Below are positions 26,492 to 40,379 of a DNA stretch of 64,000 nt, piece after piece; positions within the stretch are counted from its first letter, which is position 1, and each line of letters starts with the position of its first letter. Made by a program: the position numbers and the translations under genes. This stretch comes from Duganella qianjiadongensis (GTDB taxonomy: Bacteria > Pseudomonadota > Gammaproteobacteria > Burkholderiales > Burkholderiaceae_D), in contig NZ_WWCM01000001.1 of assembly GCF_009857915.1 (NCBI RefSeq), forward strand, positions 62,001 through 126,000, read 5' to 3'. The notes under the pieces were generated by a model, which did not search any database, was not told the DNA's origin, and worked only from the letters and a program-made list of their open reading frames with translations.

Positions 26492-27006
26492 CAGCGCGCG
26501 TCGCCCGGCCGGTGTATCTTCTGGCGCAACGGCACAGGCGCCAGAAGATGGCTGTGCTGGCCGGCTTCGTGGTGGTGGCCGTGGCCGCCGCCATAGGCGC
26601 CCGCTTCCGGTTCGAACGGCGCGAGCTGCTCGATCACCGTGGCGCCCAGTCCCAGCAGCATTTCTTTCAATACCGCGTCGGCACGGATGCGCAGAAAACC
26701 GTCGCCCACCTGCGCCTGCGTGTGGCGGTTACCGAGATGGAAGGCGCAACGCAGCAGGGCCTGCGCATCGGCACAAGTCACCTGATAAGTCGGCTCGTCG
26801 GCGGCCACCACACGGATCACCCGCCTGTCTTCCCCCGTCAGCAGATCGCCGTCGCGCAGCACCGTGCCGCGCACGGTGAACACCGCCACTTCTTCGCCGC
26901 TATCCAGCGTGGCGCGCAAGCGGCATTTCTCGCGCAATTCGTAAGGCAGCACCAGCTGCGCGGCGATCAATTCGGCACTATCGAGTTTGGTATGTAGGGT
27001 CAGCAT
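26491..27006 (-). CDS. ureE: Urease nickel metallochaperone UreE
   Basis: 171 residues from ATG 27006; an upstream extension of the frame runs into ureC and is not used. The N-terminal beta domain contains GTVLRDGDLL, and the peptide-binding domain has CAFHLGNRH with the interface nickel His. The tail is His-rich (GGGHGHHHEAGQHSH), able to hold several Ni2+ ions. It passes nickel to UreG during urease maturation. Confidence 0.95.
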   Translation of the reverse strand: MLTLHTKLDSAELIAAQLVLPYELREKCRLRATLDSGEEVAVFTVRGTVLRDGDLLTGEDRRVIRVVAADEPTYQVTCADAQALLRCAFHLGNRHTQAQVGDGFLRIRADAVLKEMLLGLGATVIEQLAPFEPEAGAYGGGHGHHHEAGQHSHLLAPVPLRQKIHRPGDAR

Positions 27007-27025
27007 GGCAATTCGATTCGACTGG

Positions 27026-28726
<1,701 letters not shown>

Positions 28727-28762
28727 AGGTATCCTTGCCCTATCTGTGTGCTTATTGCGTGC

Positions 28763-29089
28763 TTATTTACGGGGCGGCTGGTCGGCCAGCTTGCCCATCA
28801 CCTTGCCATTAAAGCCGTACACCTTCTGCTCGCCGCCCAGCTTCACCAGTTCCACCGTGCGCTGCTGGCCCGGCTCGAAACGCACGGCAGTGCCGGCGGC
28901 GATATTGAGCCGCATGCCATAGGCTTTCCAGCGTTCGAATTTGAGCTCCGTATTCACCTCGAAAAAATGGAAATGCGAGCCCACCTGTACGGGACGGTCG
29001 CCCTGATTGCTGACCACCACGGTTGCCGTGGCCCGGCCCTGATTGAGTCCGATCTCGCCCTCTTCGAGCAGGTATTCACCGGGTATCAT
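28763..29089 (-). CDS. ureB: Urease beta subunit
   Basis: 108 residues from ATG 29089, with AGGAG 6 bases upstream. It starts [16 protein letters not shown], followed by [21 protein letters not shown], the classic UreB sequence. It packs with UreA and UreC in the (ABC)3 assembly. Separate from ureA, as usual outside Helicobacter. Confidence 0.97.
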   Translation of the reverse strand: MIPGEYLLEEGEIGLNQGRATATVVVSNQGDRPVQVGSHFHFFEVNTELKFERWKAYGMRLNIAAGTAVRFEPGQQRTVELVKLGGEQKVYGFNGKVMGKLADQPPRK

Positions 29090-29179
29090 CGTGAGCTCCT
29101 TGTCAAACACTGGATTCGGTATGGGTTCTTGCTGGGTTTCTGCTGTTTCATCTACTGCTTTCGGTGCTACGGTTAAGTC

Positions 29180-29482
29180 TTAGGGAATCGGCTGGTGCAC
29201 CGTGACCAGCTTGCTGCCATCAGGGAAAGTGGCTTCCACCTGTATGTCAGGGATCATTTCGGGCACGCCTTCCATCACATCGGCCCGCGTCAGAACGCGG
29301 GTACCGTCAGACATCAGCTGCGCCACGCTCTTGCCATCGCGTGCGCCTTCCATGATGGCGCAGGTAATCAGCGCCACCGCTTCGGGATAGTTGAGCTTCA
29401 GGCCGCGCGCAAGGCGGCGCTCCGCCACGATGCCGGCGGTGAAGATCAGCAGCTTGTCTTTCTCTCTTGGTGTCAGGTCCAT
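29180..29482 (-). CDS. ureA: Urease gamma subunit
   Basis: 100 residues, complete. It starts [23 protein letters not shown], with [10 protein letters not shown] and the C-terminal [17 protein letters not shown], all diagnostic. It follows ureD after 15 bases. Confidence 0.97.
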   Translation of the reverse strand: MDLTPREKDKLLIFTAGIVAERRLARGLKLNYPEAVALITCAIMEGARDGKSVAQLMSDGTRVLTRADVMEGVPEMIPDIQVEATFPDGSKLVTVHQPIP

Positions 29483-29497
29483 GTCGGTGTATCGCTT

Positions 29498-30355
29498 TCA
29501 GGTCTGCCAGATGCGCGGCATGACAGCGGAGCGCTGCAGAAAAAATGGCCGCAGCCGGTACCACACCGCCAGCATCAGACGGCGCGCCGTCTCGCTGTCA
29601 TTGCCCAGATGGCGCGCCACCAGCACGCCCCGGGTCTGGGTAATGCCGAATTGATGCTCGCCATCGGCGGCAATGTCGTTGCGGATTTCCGCCAGCAGCG
29701 GCGCAGGCACCTGCCGGCCAGCCGCAAGAAAAGTCGCGCAGACGGTCTGGCCCTGCATCGATAGGGGGCTATCGAGCTGGCCACCAAGCAGCGCACCCTG
29801 CTCCCACCAGATCAATTTACCGTCGAGGTAGATGCTGCTGCGCTGACGCACGCAGCCGCTGGCATAAACTTCGCCAGAGCTACGCCTGCCCATGCAGAGT
29901 ATCTCGCAGCCGAGGTAGTGCGCAGCAGCGCCCAGACGGATTTCCTGCTCCAGCTGGACATGGGCGGTATCGAAGAAGATGGTTTCCTGCGGCAGCCATT
30001 CGAGCGCGCCGCCTGCGGCCACATCGAGCCTCACCTGCTGGCGCGAGATCTTGCCGTTGGCCTTGTACCACTTGGCCGCGCCGGGCGTCGCCAACAGCGC
30101 ATGGGCGTTGGCAGCGACACTGGCGACGATGCTGAGCTGGTCGCCACCGACCACACCGCCGGGCGGATGCACGATGATGGCGTGGCATACCTTATCCCCT
30201 TCGGGATACAGCGCCTTCTGCACGCGCAGCGGGCCCACATGCAGGTTGTCGTACAGGCGGGTGGTGCTGCCGTCGAGCGCAAAGCCGAGCGTAAGGCTAG
30301 CCTGCCATGGCTGGCTGGCGGCGTGGTCGTCTCGGATGGCGGTGGTATCAGGCAT
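29498..30355 (-). CDS. ureD: Urease accessory protein UreD
   Basis: 285 residues from ATG 30355 (MPDTTAIRDDH); the frame runs a further 34 codons upstream across low-quality sequence. The core has HPPGGVVGGDQL and the LDVAAGGALEWLPQETIFF region typical of UreD/UreH. It is the scaffold chaperone that binds apo-urease and channels nickel with UreF and UreG. First gene of the cluster; a hairpin upstream separates it from the DUF885 gene. Confidence 0.95.
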   Translation of the reverse strand: MPDTTAIRDDHAASQPWQASLTLGFALDGSTTRLYDNLHVGPLRVQKALYPEGDKVCHAIIVHPPGGVVGGDQLSIVASVAANAHALLATPGAAKWYKANGKISRQQVRLDVAAGGALEWLPQETIFFDTAHVQLEQEIRLGAAAHYLGCEILCMGRRSSGEVYASGCVRQRSSIYLDGKLIWWEQGALLGGQLDSPLSMQGQTVCATFLAAGRQVPAPLLAEIRNDIAADGEHQFGITQTRGVLVARHLGNDSETARRLMLAVWYRLRPFFLQRSAVMPRIWQT

Positions 30356-30424
30356 GTGGTGGCATATGCAATCACCATGCCAGCCCATAGGAGATGGCGC
30401 TACGCATTTGCACGCACCAAAGCA

Positions 30425-30455
30425 GCAACGGCGCACCAATCCGGTGCGCCGTTGC
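30425..30455 (-). terminator. Hairpin between DUF885 gene and urease cluster
   Basis: Perfect 13-bp stem GCAACGGCGCACC / GGTGCGCCGTTGC with a 5-base loop, 42 bases past the DUF885 stop codon. Only a short T run follows (TGCTTT). Confidence 0.65.
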
Positions 30456-30496
30456 AAGGAGGCTGCTACTAAGCGCCGCGGTGGTGCGGCACCCGC

Positions 30497-32314
30497 CTAG
30501 TCAAGGTGAGGATAGGGGCTCTTGCCGCCCTCCGCGATGAAGCGGTCGATGCGTGCTTCCAGCACCGGCAACGGCACGGAACCCAGTTGCAGCACAGTGT
30601 CGTGGAAGGCGCGGATATCGAATTTGCTGCCCAGTGCAGCTTCCGCCTTGCGGCGCGCCGCCATGATGCTCATCTCGCCCAGATAATAGGACAGCGCCTG
30701 ACCGGGCCACGAAATATAGCGGTCCACTTCCGTTTCGATTTCATGCTCGGACAGTGCGGTGTTTTCGTGCAGATAATCCTGCGCCTGCTTGCGCGTCCAG
30801 CCCTTGCTGTGGATGCCCGTATCGACGACCAGACGCGAAGCGCGCCACGCCTGATAACTGAGCATGCCGAAGATTTCGTAAGGCGTTTCATACATGCCCA
30901 TCTCCACGCCGAGCCGCTCGGAGTACAGCGCCCAGCCTTCGCCGAAGGCCGAAATGTAGGCGTTGCGGAAAGCCGGACGGCCTTTTTGCTCCATCGCCAC
31001 CGGCATCTGGAAAGCATGGCCCGGTGCGGATTCATGCAGTGTCAGCGCCGGCATCGAATACAGCGCGCGCGACGGCAGGTTATAGGTATTGACCAGATAC
31101 ACCCCGGGGCCGCCACGGCCGGAAGTGTAGAACGGCGCCTGATCGTCCGGTACGGGAATCACGGCAAAGCGGCGCCGCGGCAGATAGCCGAAATACTGGC
31201 TTACCTTGCCGTCGAATTTCTTCGCCACCCACGCCGAGCGCATCAGCAGTTCTTCCGGCGTCTTGGCATAGAAGCGGGGATCGGTGCGCAGGAACTGCAG
31301 GAAGGCTGGCAGATCGCCGTCGAAGGCCACCTGCTTGATCACGTCCTGCATTTCGCTGCGGATCTTGGCCATTTCGGACAGACCGATCTGGTGGATCTGC
31401 TCTGCGCTCATGCTGGTGGTGGTGAACTCCACTATCTTCGACTGATAGTAAGCTTTACCATCCGGCAGGCTCTCGGCGGCCAGCGCTACGCGCGCATGCG
31501 GCACGTATTCCTCGCGCATGAACTGCAGCAGCTTGCGGTAGGACGGCAGCACCGAAGTCTCGATGGCTTGCACCGCTTCGGCGCGCAGCGCATCCTGCTG
31601 GACTGCAGACATACTGGCCGGCAGCGTCTTGAACGGCAGGTAGTACACGGTGTCCTGCGGCGTTTTGGCATCGGTGACAGAGGTGATGGAACTGTCGCGC
31701 CCCACCAGCGTAACTTGGGGCGGCGTGAAACCGCGCGCCAGACCGGCACGCATATTCACGATCTCGTCGTTGAAGTAGCGCGGCAGATCGGCTAGCTGCT
31801 TGAGGTAGTCGCGCAATTGTTTTTCGGTCGTGAGGGGGCGGCGTGCCGCACTGGCGAGGTTAGACCAGAACGCCGAATCGGCGTTGAGCGGCTTCTCGTA
31901 TTCACGGAATTGCTGCCCCGCGATCAGCGCAGCGATCTGCGCCTTGTAGACCTGATAGTTGACCTTTTCGGCGGCGGACAGCTGCCGCTCGCTGATACCG
32001 TCAAGTTTTTTCATCACCCCCAGCCAGTAGTCGAGGCGCTGCTTCTGGGTGGCGGCATCGATGCGCGGCAGGCTGCTGTCGACACCGCTGTCGTCATCGT
32101 CCTCGCCCTCTTCCAGCTTCTGCTTCTGGCGCCACTTCCATTCCTGCTGATAGATGGCCTTGAAACGGGCATCGGCAGGCTGGGCACCGGGCGCCGGTTT
32201 TTCGGCTGCGGTGGCAGCAGCAGCAGCAGCGGCAGGCTGCGCCAGGGTAAGGGCGGCGCCGAATGCCAGCAGCATGGTTGCGCCAGAGAGCGCAGCGTTG
32301 AACTTCTTATCCAT
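30497..32314 (-). CDS. Exported DUF885 metallopeptidase-like protein
   Basis: 605 residues from ATG 32314, with AGGAG 7 bases upstream. Signal peptide about 1-31 (Ala-rich). The DUF885 domain fills the rest, with the zinc-binding-like LTLHESAPGHAFQ and a later EGWALYSERLGVEMG supplying the glutamate. These proteins resemble M32/M3 metallopeptidases and are probably periplasmic peptidases or carboxypeptidases. A Glu/Asp-rich patch (EEGEDDDDSG, about 71-80) follows the mature N-terminus. It lies downstream of the signalling pair but has its own ribosome-binding site. Confidence 0.88.
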   Translation of the reverse strand: MDKKFNAALSGATMLLAFGAALTLAQPAAAAAAATAAEKPAPGAQPADARFKAIYQQEWKWRQKQKLEEGEDDDDSGVDSSLPRIDAATQKQRLDYWLGVMKKLDGISERQLSAAEKVNYQVYKAQIAALIAGQQFREYEKPLNADSAFWSNLASAARRPLTTEKQLRDYLKQLADLPRYFNDEIVNMRAGLARGFTPPQVTLVGRDSSITSVTDAKTPQDTVYYLPFKTLPASMSAVQQDALRAEAVQAIETSVLPSYRKLLQFMREEYVPHARVALAAESLPDGKAYYQSKIVEFTTTSMSAEQIHQIGLSEMAKIRSEMQDVIKQVAFDGDLPAFLQFLRTDPRFYAKTPEELLMRSAWVAKKFDGKVSQYFGYLPRRRFAVIPVPDDQAPFYTSGRGGPGVYLVNTYNLPSRALYSMPALTLHESAPGHAFQMPVAMEQKGRPAFRNAYISAFGEGWALYSERLGVEMGMYETPYEIFGMLSYQAWRASRLVVDTGIHSKGWTRKQAQDYLHENTALSEHEIETEVDRYISWPGQALSYYLGEMSIMAARRKAEAALGSKFDIRAFHDTVLQLGSVPLPVLEARIDRFIAEGGKSPYPHLD

Positions 32315-32333
32315 AACACTCCTGTGAGTCGGT

Positions 32334-34541
32334 TTAAGACAGGTCCTGCAAACAGCGCCGCTCGCGCAGCAAACTGGTGAAAGCCGCCGCATCGACAGGA
32401 CGGCTGAAATAATAGCCCTGCATTTCATCGCAGCCATGCTGGTGCAGGAACGCCATCTGTTCACGCGTCTCCACGCCCTCGGCGATCACGCGCATGTTCA
32501 GATTGTGGGCCAGCGATACCACCGATAGCGCAATTGCGGCATCGGCCGGGTTGGTGGTGATATCGTCGACAAAGGATTTGTCGATCTTCAGCACGTCGAT
32601 AGGGAAGCGCTTCAGGTAACTGAGGCTGGAATAGCCGGTGCCGAAGTCGTCCAGCGAAATGCTCACGCCGATGGCTTTCAGGCGGCGCAGCGCCGCCACC
32701 GCCTTGTCGGGATCCCCCATCACCGTACCCTCGGTGATTTCCAGTCCCAGATATTGCGGCGCCACCTTGAAGTCGCGCAGCGTGTTTTCTACATACGGCA
32801 CGGTGGCGTCATTGGCAAACTGGCTGGCCGCCAGATTCACCGCCACCTTGATGGCGCCCAGTCCCTGATCGTGCCACAGCTTGATCTGCGCGCACACGCT
32901 GGCCAGCACCCATTCGCCGATAGAGTTCACCAGCCCGTATTCCTCGGCCAGCGGAATAAAACGGTTGGGCGGCACCCGTCCCAGCACCGGATTATCCCAG
33001 CGCAGCAACGCTTCGGCGCCAACGATGGCACCGGTCTGCAAGCACATCTGCGGCTGGTAATACACCTCGAATTCGTCGCGCGCGATGGCACCGCGCAGCT
33101 GGCTCTGGATCGCCAGCTTGTCGCGCACTTCCGCATCCATGCGCTCGGTGAAGAAGGCGTAGTTATCACGCCCCACTTCCTTGGCACGGAACAGCGCCGT
33201 ATCGGCGTTGCGCACCAGTTCATCGAAACTCTCGCCATCGCTAAGGCTCACGGCGATGCCTATGCTCGATGTTACGGTAATCACGTGCTGATCGATCACC
33301 AGTTCCTGCCGCAGGCCGGCCAGTATGCGCTGCGCCAGCGCCATGGTCTGCGCCAGCTGGCGGTCGTCCGCAACGATGATCTGGAATTCGTCGCCGCCCT
33401 GACGGGTAACGATATTGTCTTCGCCCACGCACTGGCCCAGGAAGCTCGCCACCACCTGCAGCGCCTTGTCGCCCACATCGTGGCCATAGGAGTCGTTGAT
33501 GCTCTTGAAGTGGTCCAGATCGAGGCACATCACGGCCACGCAGCGGTTCTCGCGCTGGGCAGCGGCAAACTTCTGCTCGAACTGCTGGCGTGCCAGCAGG
33601 CGGTTGGGCAGGCCGGTGAGTGCGTCATGGTGCGACAGGAAATCGATCAGATGCTGCTCCGCCTTGCGTTCGCTGATATCCATGAACACGGCAACGTGGT
33701 TGCTGACCTCCCCTTGCGCGTCGCGCACCACGGAAAGACTGAGCAGGCCGGGGAAGGTATCGCCATTCTTGCGCCGCGCCATAATCTCGCCCGACCAGTG
33801 GCCCGTCTTGACGATGGCCTGCACCATCAGCTGGAAGGTCTTCATATCCGCTTCACCGGCATGCAGCAGCGCTGCGCCCTGCCCGATGACTTCCCCGGAC
33901 GGATAGCCGGAAATCCGCGTGAAGGCGGGATTGCAGGCGACGATGCGGCCATAGCGGTCGGTGACCACAATGGCATCCTGGGTCGCTTCGAACACCTGGC
34001 TGGACAGGCGCATGAATTCCTCATTGGCGCGGCGCTGTTCCACTTCCTTTTCCAGCGAGGCGGCCAGCGCCACCAGTTCGGCCGTGCGCTCGGTAACCCG
34101 CTGCTCCAGCATGGCGCGTTCAGCCGCCAGCGCCTTCTGGGTGCGTGCCAGACGCACGTGGGCATCGGTGCGGGCCAGTATTTCCTCGGCCTGGAAAGGC
34201 TTGGCGATAAAATCCACCGCACCGAGTGCGAAGCCGCGCACCTTGTCGTCCGTATCGTGCTGGGCGGAGAGGAAAATCACCGGAATCTGGCTCAGTTCGG
34301 GCGCTGCTTTCAGGCGCCTGCACACTTCGAAGCCGTCGATGCCCGGCATGCGGATATCGAGCAGTATCAGTTCGGGCGGGCGCGATTGCACGGTCCACAG
34401 CGCCAGTTCGCCGTTAGGCGCCTGCCGCACATAGTATCCAGCCTCCGTCAGCAGATCGCTCAGCAGCTTGAGCGAGGCTGGCGTGTCTTCCACGATCAGC
34501 ACTTCCCCCTTGCCCGACTGCTCCGATATTTCCCGCACCAT
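32334..34541 (-). CDS. REC-PAS-GGDEF-EAL c-di-GMP response regulator
   Basis: 735 residues from ATG 34541. Receiver with Asp62 (LILLDIRMPG), a coiled linker, a PAS domain (about 210-320), GGDEF intact (RQGGDEFQII) and EAL intact (GAEALLRW, ITEGTVMGD, DDFGTGYSSLSYLKRFP, KIDKSFV). The RxxD inhibitory site five residues before GGDEF is missing (VGED). Both activities may be present, but such hybrids often act as phosphodiesterases. The membrane kinase gene ends 56 bases upstream on the same strand, so it is the likely phosphodonor. Confidence 0.9.
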   Translation of the reverse strand: MVREISEQSGKGEVLIVEDTPASLKLLSDLLTEAGYYVRQAPNGELALWTVQSRPPELILLDIRMPGIDGFEVCRRLKAAPELSQIPVIFLSAQHDTDDKVRGFALGAVDFIAKPFQAEEILARTDAHVRLARTQKALAAERAMLEQRVTERTAELVALAASLEKEVEQRRANEEFMRLSSQVFEATQDAIVVTDRYGRIVACNPAFTRISGYPSGEVIGQGAALLHAGEADMKTFQLMVQAIVKTGHWSGEIMARRKNGDTFPGLLSLSVVRDAQGEVSNHVAVFMDISERKAEQHLIDFLSHHDALTGLPNRLLARQQFEQKFAAAQRENRCVAVMCLDLDHFKSINDSYGHDVGDKALQVVASFLGQCVGEDNIVTRQGGDEFQIIVADDRQLAQTMALAQRILAGLRQELVIDQHVITVTSSIGIAVSLSDGESFDELVRNADTALFRAKEVGRDNYAFFTERMDAEVRDKLAIQSQLRGAIARDEFEVYYQPQMCLQTGAIVGAEALLRWDNPVLGRVPPNRFIPLAEEYGLVNSIGEWVLASVCAQIKLWHDQGLGAIKVAVNLAASQFANDATVPYVENTLRDFKVAPQYLGLEITEGTVMGDPDKAVAALRRLKAIGVSISLDDFGTGYSSLSYLKRFPIDVLKIDKSFVDDITTNPADAAIALSVVSLAHNLNMRVIAEGVETREQMAFLHQHGCDEMQGYYFSRPVDAAAFTSLLRERRCLQDLS

Positions 34542-34597
34542 GTAAAAACTCTTTCGTACTAGCTGCCCCCTTGCGGGCATTGTTGATGATATACCGA

Positions 34598-36790
<2,193 letters not shown>

Positions 36791-36899
36791 CGGCTAACCA
36801 TTTTTCGGGGTTAATCTGCTGGCAACGCGTGAAATCATAGGAGCAAAGCCCTATGAAGTCCATGAATATTGTTTCTAAAACGCATCAAGAATACACTGT

Positions 36900-38579
36900 T
36901 CAGATTCCCGACCCGGCCGTTTCGCCTACATGCAGGCGTCCGTGCGGCGGCGTTTGCAGGGCTTCGCAGGCCATCACGGCGCTCAGATAGAGCTGGCCGT
37001 GCAGCTCGCGCAGCAAGGCACTCTGGCGCAAACGGTCCAGCACCGGCCCTTTTACTTCGGCCAGATGCAGCCCCAGTCCGCGCCGGCCCATGCGCTGGTT
37101 GAGCTCTGCCAGCGCATACAGGGCACTGGTATCGATCGAACTGACGGCGCTCATCACCAGCACCAGATGGCGCGCCTCGGGATGGCTGGCCAGTTCGCTC
37201 TCAATACGCTCGGTAATCGCTTCCATATTGCCAAAGAACAGATTGGCGTCGATCCGCAGCATCAGCAGCTCGGGCCGGGTCTGGGCCGGATAGCGTTCGA
37301 TATTGCGGAAATGTTCGGTGCCGGCGATGCGCCCCAGCACGGCGATGTGGGGCCGGCTGGCGCGCCAGATCAGGGTGCCCATGGACAGCGCTACGCCGAT
37401 CAGTACGCCCGCTTCCACGCCCAGCGCCACCACGCCCAGACAGGTTGCCCCCCACGCCAGCACGTCGCCGCGGTCATACTCCCACGCCGTGCGCAGGATG
37501 CCCAGATCGAGCAGGCCCAGTACCGCCACGATGATGGTGGCCGCCAGCACCGGCAGCGGCAGCAGCGCCAGCCAGCCGGTAGGCGCCAGCAAGGCGCAGG
37601 CCAGCAGGACAGCGGTAATCAGGCTGGCCAGCGGTGTGTGGGCGCCAGCAGCAAAGTTGACAGCGGAACGCGACAGGCTGCCCGTGACAGGGAAACCACC
37701 CGTCAGCGCACTGGCGATATTGGCCGCTCCCAGACCGATCAGCTCATGGTTGCTGACCAGCTTTTCATTGCGCTTGAGTGCCAGCGACTGGGCCGCCGAC
37801 ATCGACATCAGAAATACGATGAAGCCGATCAGCAGCCCCGGTTGCAGCAGGCTGCGCCAGTGCGCCGACGAAGTGGCCAGATGCAGGCCCGGCAGACCGG
37901 CAGGTATGGCGCCGGTGGTGCGTACGCCCTGCGCCGCCAGCGTGGTGACCGCCATCAGCGCTATGCCGCCCAGCACCACCAGCATGGGCGCCAGTTTGGC
38001 GGCAATATCGGCCAGCGTGGCAGACAGGCCGCAGCGCACCAGCAGGCGTGCCAGATACAGCCGCGCCAGCACCAGCAGCAGCAAGGCGCTCAGGCCCAGC
38101 ATGGCGCTGGGCAGATGCACCTGTCCGACCGGCGCGCCGAGCAGGCTATGCAGCTGGTCGTAGGCGATCAGCAGCGCCGAGCCGACGGTAAAGCCGTTCA
38201 TGACGGGACGGGAGAAGAAGTTAGCCAGAAAGCCCAGCCGCAGAAAGCCGCACAGCAGCAGCACGGCGCCGGACACCAGCGCCAGTTGCGCAGCGAGCAC
38301 GGTAGCCAGTGCCGAACCGGGTGCCGCCAGCGGCGCAATCACGCTGGCTGTCATCAGCGAGATAATCGCCATCGGCCCCACCGATTGCGTCATGCTGCTG
38401 CCGAACAGCGCATAGATCATCGGCGGCAGGATACTGGCGTAGATGCCGACGACGGGCGGCAGGCCGGCCACCAGTGCATACGCGGTGCCCTGCGGGATCA
38501 TCATCATTGCCACTACCACACCGGCAGAAAGGTCGCCCGCCAGATAGGCGCGCCGGTAGTGTCTCAGCCAATACAGCAT
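36900..38579 (-). CDS. SulP family anion transporter
   Basis: 559 residues: the SulP membrane domain (about 1-420, some 12 helices) starts LRHYRRAYLAGDLSAGVVVAMMMIPQGTAYALVAGLPPVVGIYAS, the family signature. A C-terminal STAS domain follows (about 440-545) with SSIDTSALYAL. Substrates in this family are sulfate, bicarbonate, dicarboxylates or related anions; none can be fixed here. No carbonic anhydrase gene adjoins it. Confidence 0.93.
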   Translation of the reverse strand: MLYWLRHYRRAYLAGDLSAGVVVAMMMIPQGTAYALVAGLPPVVGIYASILPPMIYALFGSSMTQSVGPMAIISLMTASVIAPLAAPGSALATVLAAQLALVSGAVLLLCGFLRLGFLANFFSRPVMNGFTVGSALLIAYDQLHSLLGAPVGQVHLPSAMLGLSALLLLVLARLYLARLLVRCGLSATLADIAAKLAPMLVVLGGIALMAVTTLAAQGVRTTGAIPAGLPGLHLATSSAHWRSLLQPGLLIGFIVFLMSMSAAQSLALKRNEKLVSNHELIGLGAANIASALTGGFPVTGSLSRSAVNFAAGAHTPLASLITAVLLACALLAPTGWLALLPLPVLAATIIVAVLGLLDLGILRTAWEYDRGDVLAWGATCLGVVALGVEAGVLIGVALSMGTLIWRASRPHIAVLGRIAGTEHFRNIERYPAQTRPELLMLRIDANLFFGNMEAITERIESELASHPEARHLVLVMSAVSSIDTSALYALAELNQRMGRRGLGLHLAEVKGPVLDRLRQSALLRELHGQLYLSAVMACEALQTPPHGRLHVGETAGSGI

Positions 38580-38661
38580 AGTTTGTCCACGGTACTCGAA
38601 AAATACCGCAAGACTACGCCATCAACCGCCGCAGGTCCAGCCCGGGCTGAACGCTGCAGGC

Positions 38662-40128
38662 CTAATCGGCCAGTTCGATGCAGCAGCGGCCCACGCGTTT
38701 GGCGCGCTGCAGCGCCACATCCAGCCGTTCCAGCACGGCGGAGACGCCGTCGTCGCTGCGGGTCTGGCTGACACTGAGGCTGATCACCACTGTCGCTTCG
38801 CTAGGCAGATCGGCTTCCACGATAGCTTTGCGCAGCTTCTCGGCCAGACGCATGGCATCGGCCGCATTGGTGTGGGTGGCGATGACGATGAACTGTTCGC
38901 CCTGCATGCGGGCCAGCAGATCGGAGGTACGCAGACGTTCCTTGACGATGGTCGCTACCGCGCGCAGTACCGCGTCGCCCACGGTGGAACCGTATATATC
39001 GTTTTCGGACTGGAAGCCCACCACGTCGAACGACAGCACAGCCAGCGGAATGCCGTAGCGGCGCGCGCGGCGCAGTTCGTGATCGAGCATTTCCTCGCCG
39101 GCGCGGCGATTGGCGGCGCCAGTCAGGCTATCGACGGTACTCATCTGCGACAGCTGGCCGCTCAGTTCTTCGTTCTGGTGCTGCAGCGCGCTCATACCCA
39201 GCGCGAAGCTGATGATCTGGGCCAGACCGCTGAAGCAGGCAAACTGTTCGCGCGAAAAGGTGATGTGACGGTCGAACATCAGGCTGATCGCGCCGATTTC
39301 CGGACCACCGGGCGCCGCGCGCAATGGCAGCGACAGCACCATGCGTACGCCGCGGTCGTGCAGCGCCATGGCGAATTCGGGGTTGCCGGCCTTCTCGGGC
39401 GCATCCAGCAGCATCATTTCGCCGCGGGCGACGGACAGCAGCGGCGGGAAGATATCGCGCAGCGGCGATTGCAGCAGGCGGTCACGCCGCTGCAGCAGAC
39501 GCGACAGATCCAGGTGGTTGCGCGATTCCTGCGCTACCAGCTGCAGGTCGCCCCGTTCTTTCATATGCAGCAGCGCCGTATGGCGCACGCCGGGGAAATT
39601 GCACAGCGCCAGACAGATATGGGCAGCCATGGTCTCCACCGGCTCGATCGCGGCCAGCGCGCGCTGCAGGCTGCGCTGCACGCCCAGCACATCACGCAAT
39701 TCCTTTTCCTTGTCCAGCAATTGCTGCTGCAGGGCCGCCGCCGCATCCACCGGCTGGGCCAGCGCCTGCGCAACGGCCTGACGCAGTTCGTCGTCGATCA
39801 GGGGGCAGATACGGTAGTCGAAATGGCCGAAGGTCATCAGTTCCGGCAGCCACGAGGTGTGGTCGAACGGGCATAGCACCAGCACCGGCGCGCCAGCCCG
39901 GCTGCGGATCAGGGTGCCGATGCCGGCCAGTTCATTAAGGTAGTTATAGCCGTTCAGGTCCAGCACCAGCAGGTCAGGCTGACGCTGGCCCAGCAGGTCA
40001 ACCACCTGGTCGACGTTGTCTGCCAGATGCAGCTGGGCAAACATTTCGCCGCATAGCGCCTGAAAGGCCATGCGCTGAACGCTATCCGTACTGAAAAACA
40101 CGCCCGCACTCACGCTCCGACCCGCCAT
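38662..40128 (-). CDS. GAF-GGDEF protein with degenerate active site
   Basis: 488 residues from ATG 40128, chosen because CAGGAG lies 6 bases upstream. It has an N-terminal receiver-like domain (about 8-130), a coiled coil, a GAF-like domain (about 160-305) and a GGDEF domain. The signature GGDEF is replaced by QGEQF at 409-413, so cyclase activity is unlikely. The inhibitory c-di-GMP-binding motif RTSD is kept at 400-403, five residues before it. This suggests a c-di-GMP receptor rather than an enzyme (inference). It stands alone. Confidence 0.85.
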   Translation of the reverse strand: MAGRSVSAGVFFSTDSVQRMAFQALCGEMFAQLHLADNVDQVVDLLGQRQPDLLVLDLNGYNYLNELAGIGTLIRSRAGAPVLVLCPFDHTSWLPELMTFGHFDYRICPLIDDELRQAVAQALAQPVDAAAALQQQLLDKEKELRDVLGVQRSLQRALAAIEPVETMAAHICLALCNFPGVRHTALLHMKERGDLQLVAQESRNHLDLSRLLQRRDRLLQSPLRDIFPPLLSVARGEMMLLDAPEKAGNPEFAMALHDRGVRMVLSLPLRAAPGGPEIGAISLMFDRHITFSREQFACFSGLAQIISFALGMSALQHQNEELSGQLSQMSTVDSLTGAANRRAGEEMLDHELRRARRYGIPLAVLSFDVVGFQSENDIYGSTVGDAVLRAVATIVKERLRTSDLLARMQGEQFIVIATHTNAADAMRLAEKLRKAIVEADLPSEATVVISLSVSQTRSDDGVSAVLERLDVALQRAKRVGRCCIELAD

Positions 40129-40379
40129 CTTGCACTCCTGCATCAACCAAAGAAATTAGAAAATTACAAATCCGTATAAGTTTGACACATCATTCACGAA
40201 TAGCAATAAATTTTGTCTTTTAGATCAAAATATTTCCGCACAAACTTATTGAACGGCTTTTTTTGTTGCTTTTTTGTGAACAATTGCAGGACGGATGCGC
40301 GCCGGCCAGACTGCCTGCAGGCAGCCGTCTGATGTAAAACACAGCAGAGCGCGGCCTGTGCCGCAAGGCGCAGACCGGC
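40129..40379. other. AT-rich intergenic region
   Basis: The part nearest the GGDEF gene (40140-40280) is AT-rich and probably holds its promoter. The part behind the PEP-CTERM gene has an imperfect GC-rich hairpin (about 40308-40335) without a U tract. No gene was recognised. Confidence 0.4.
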
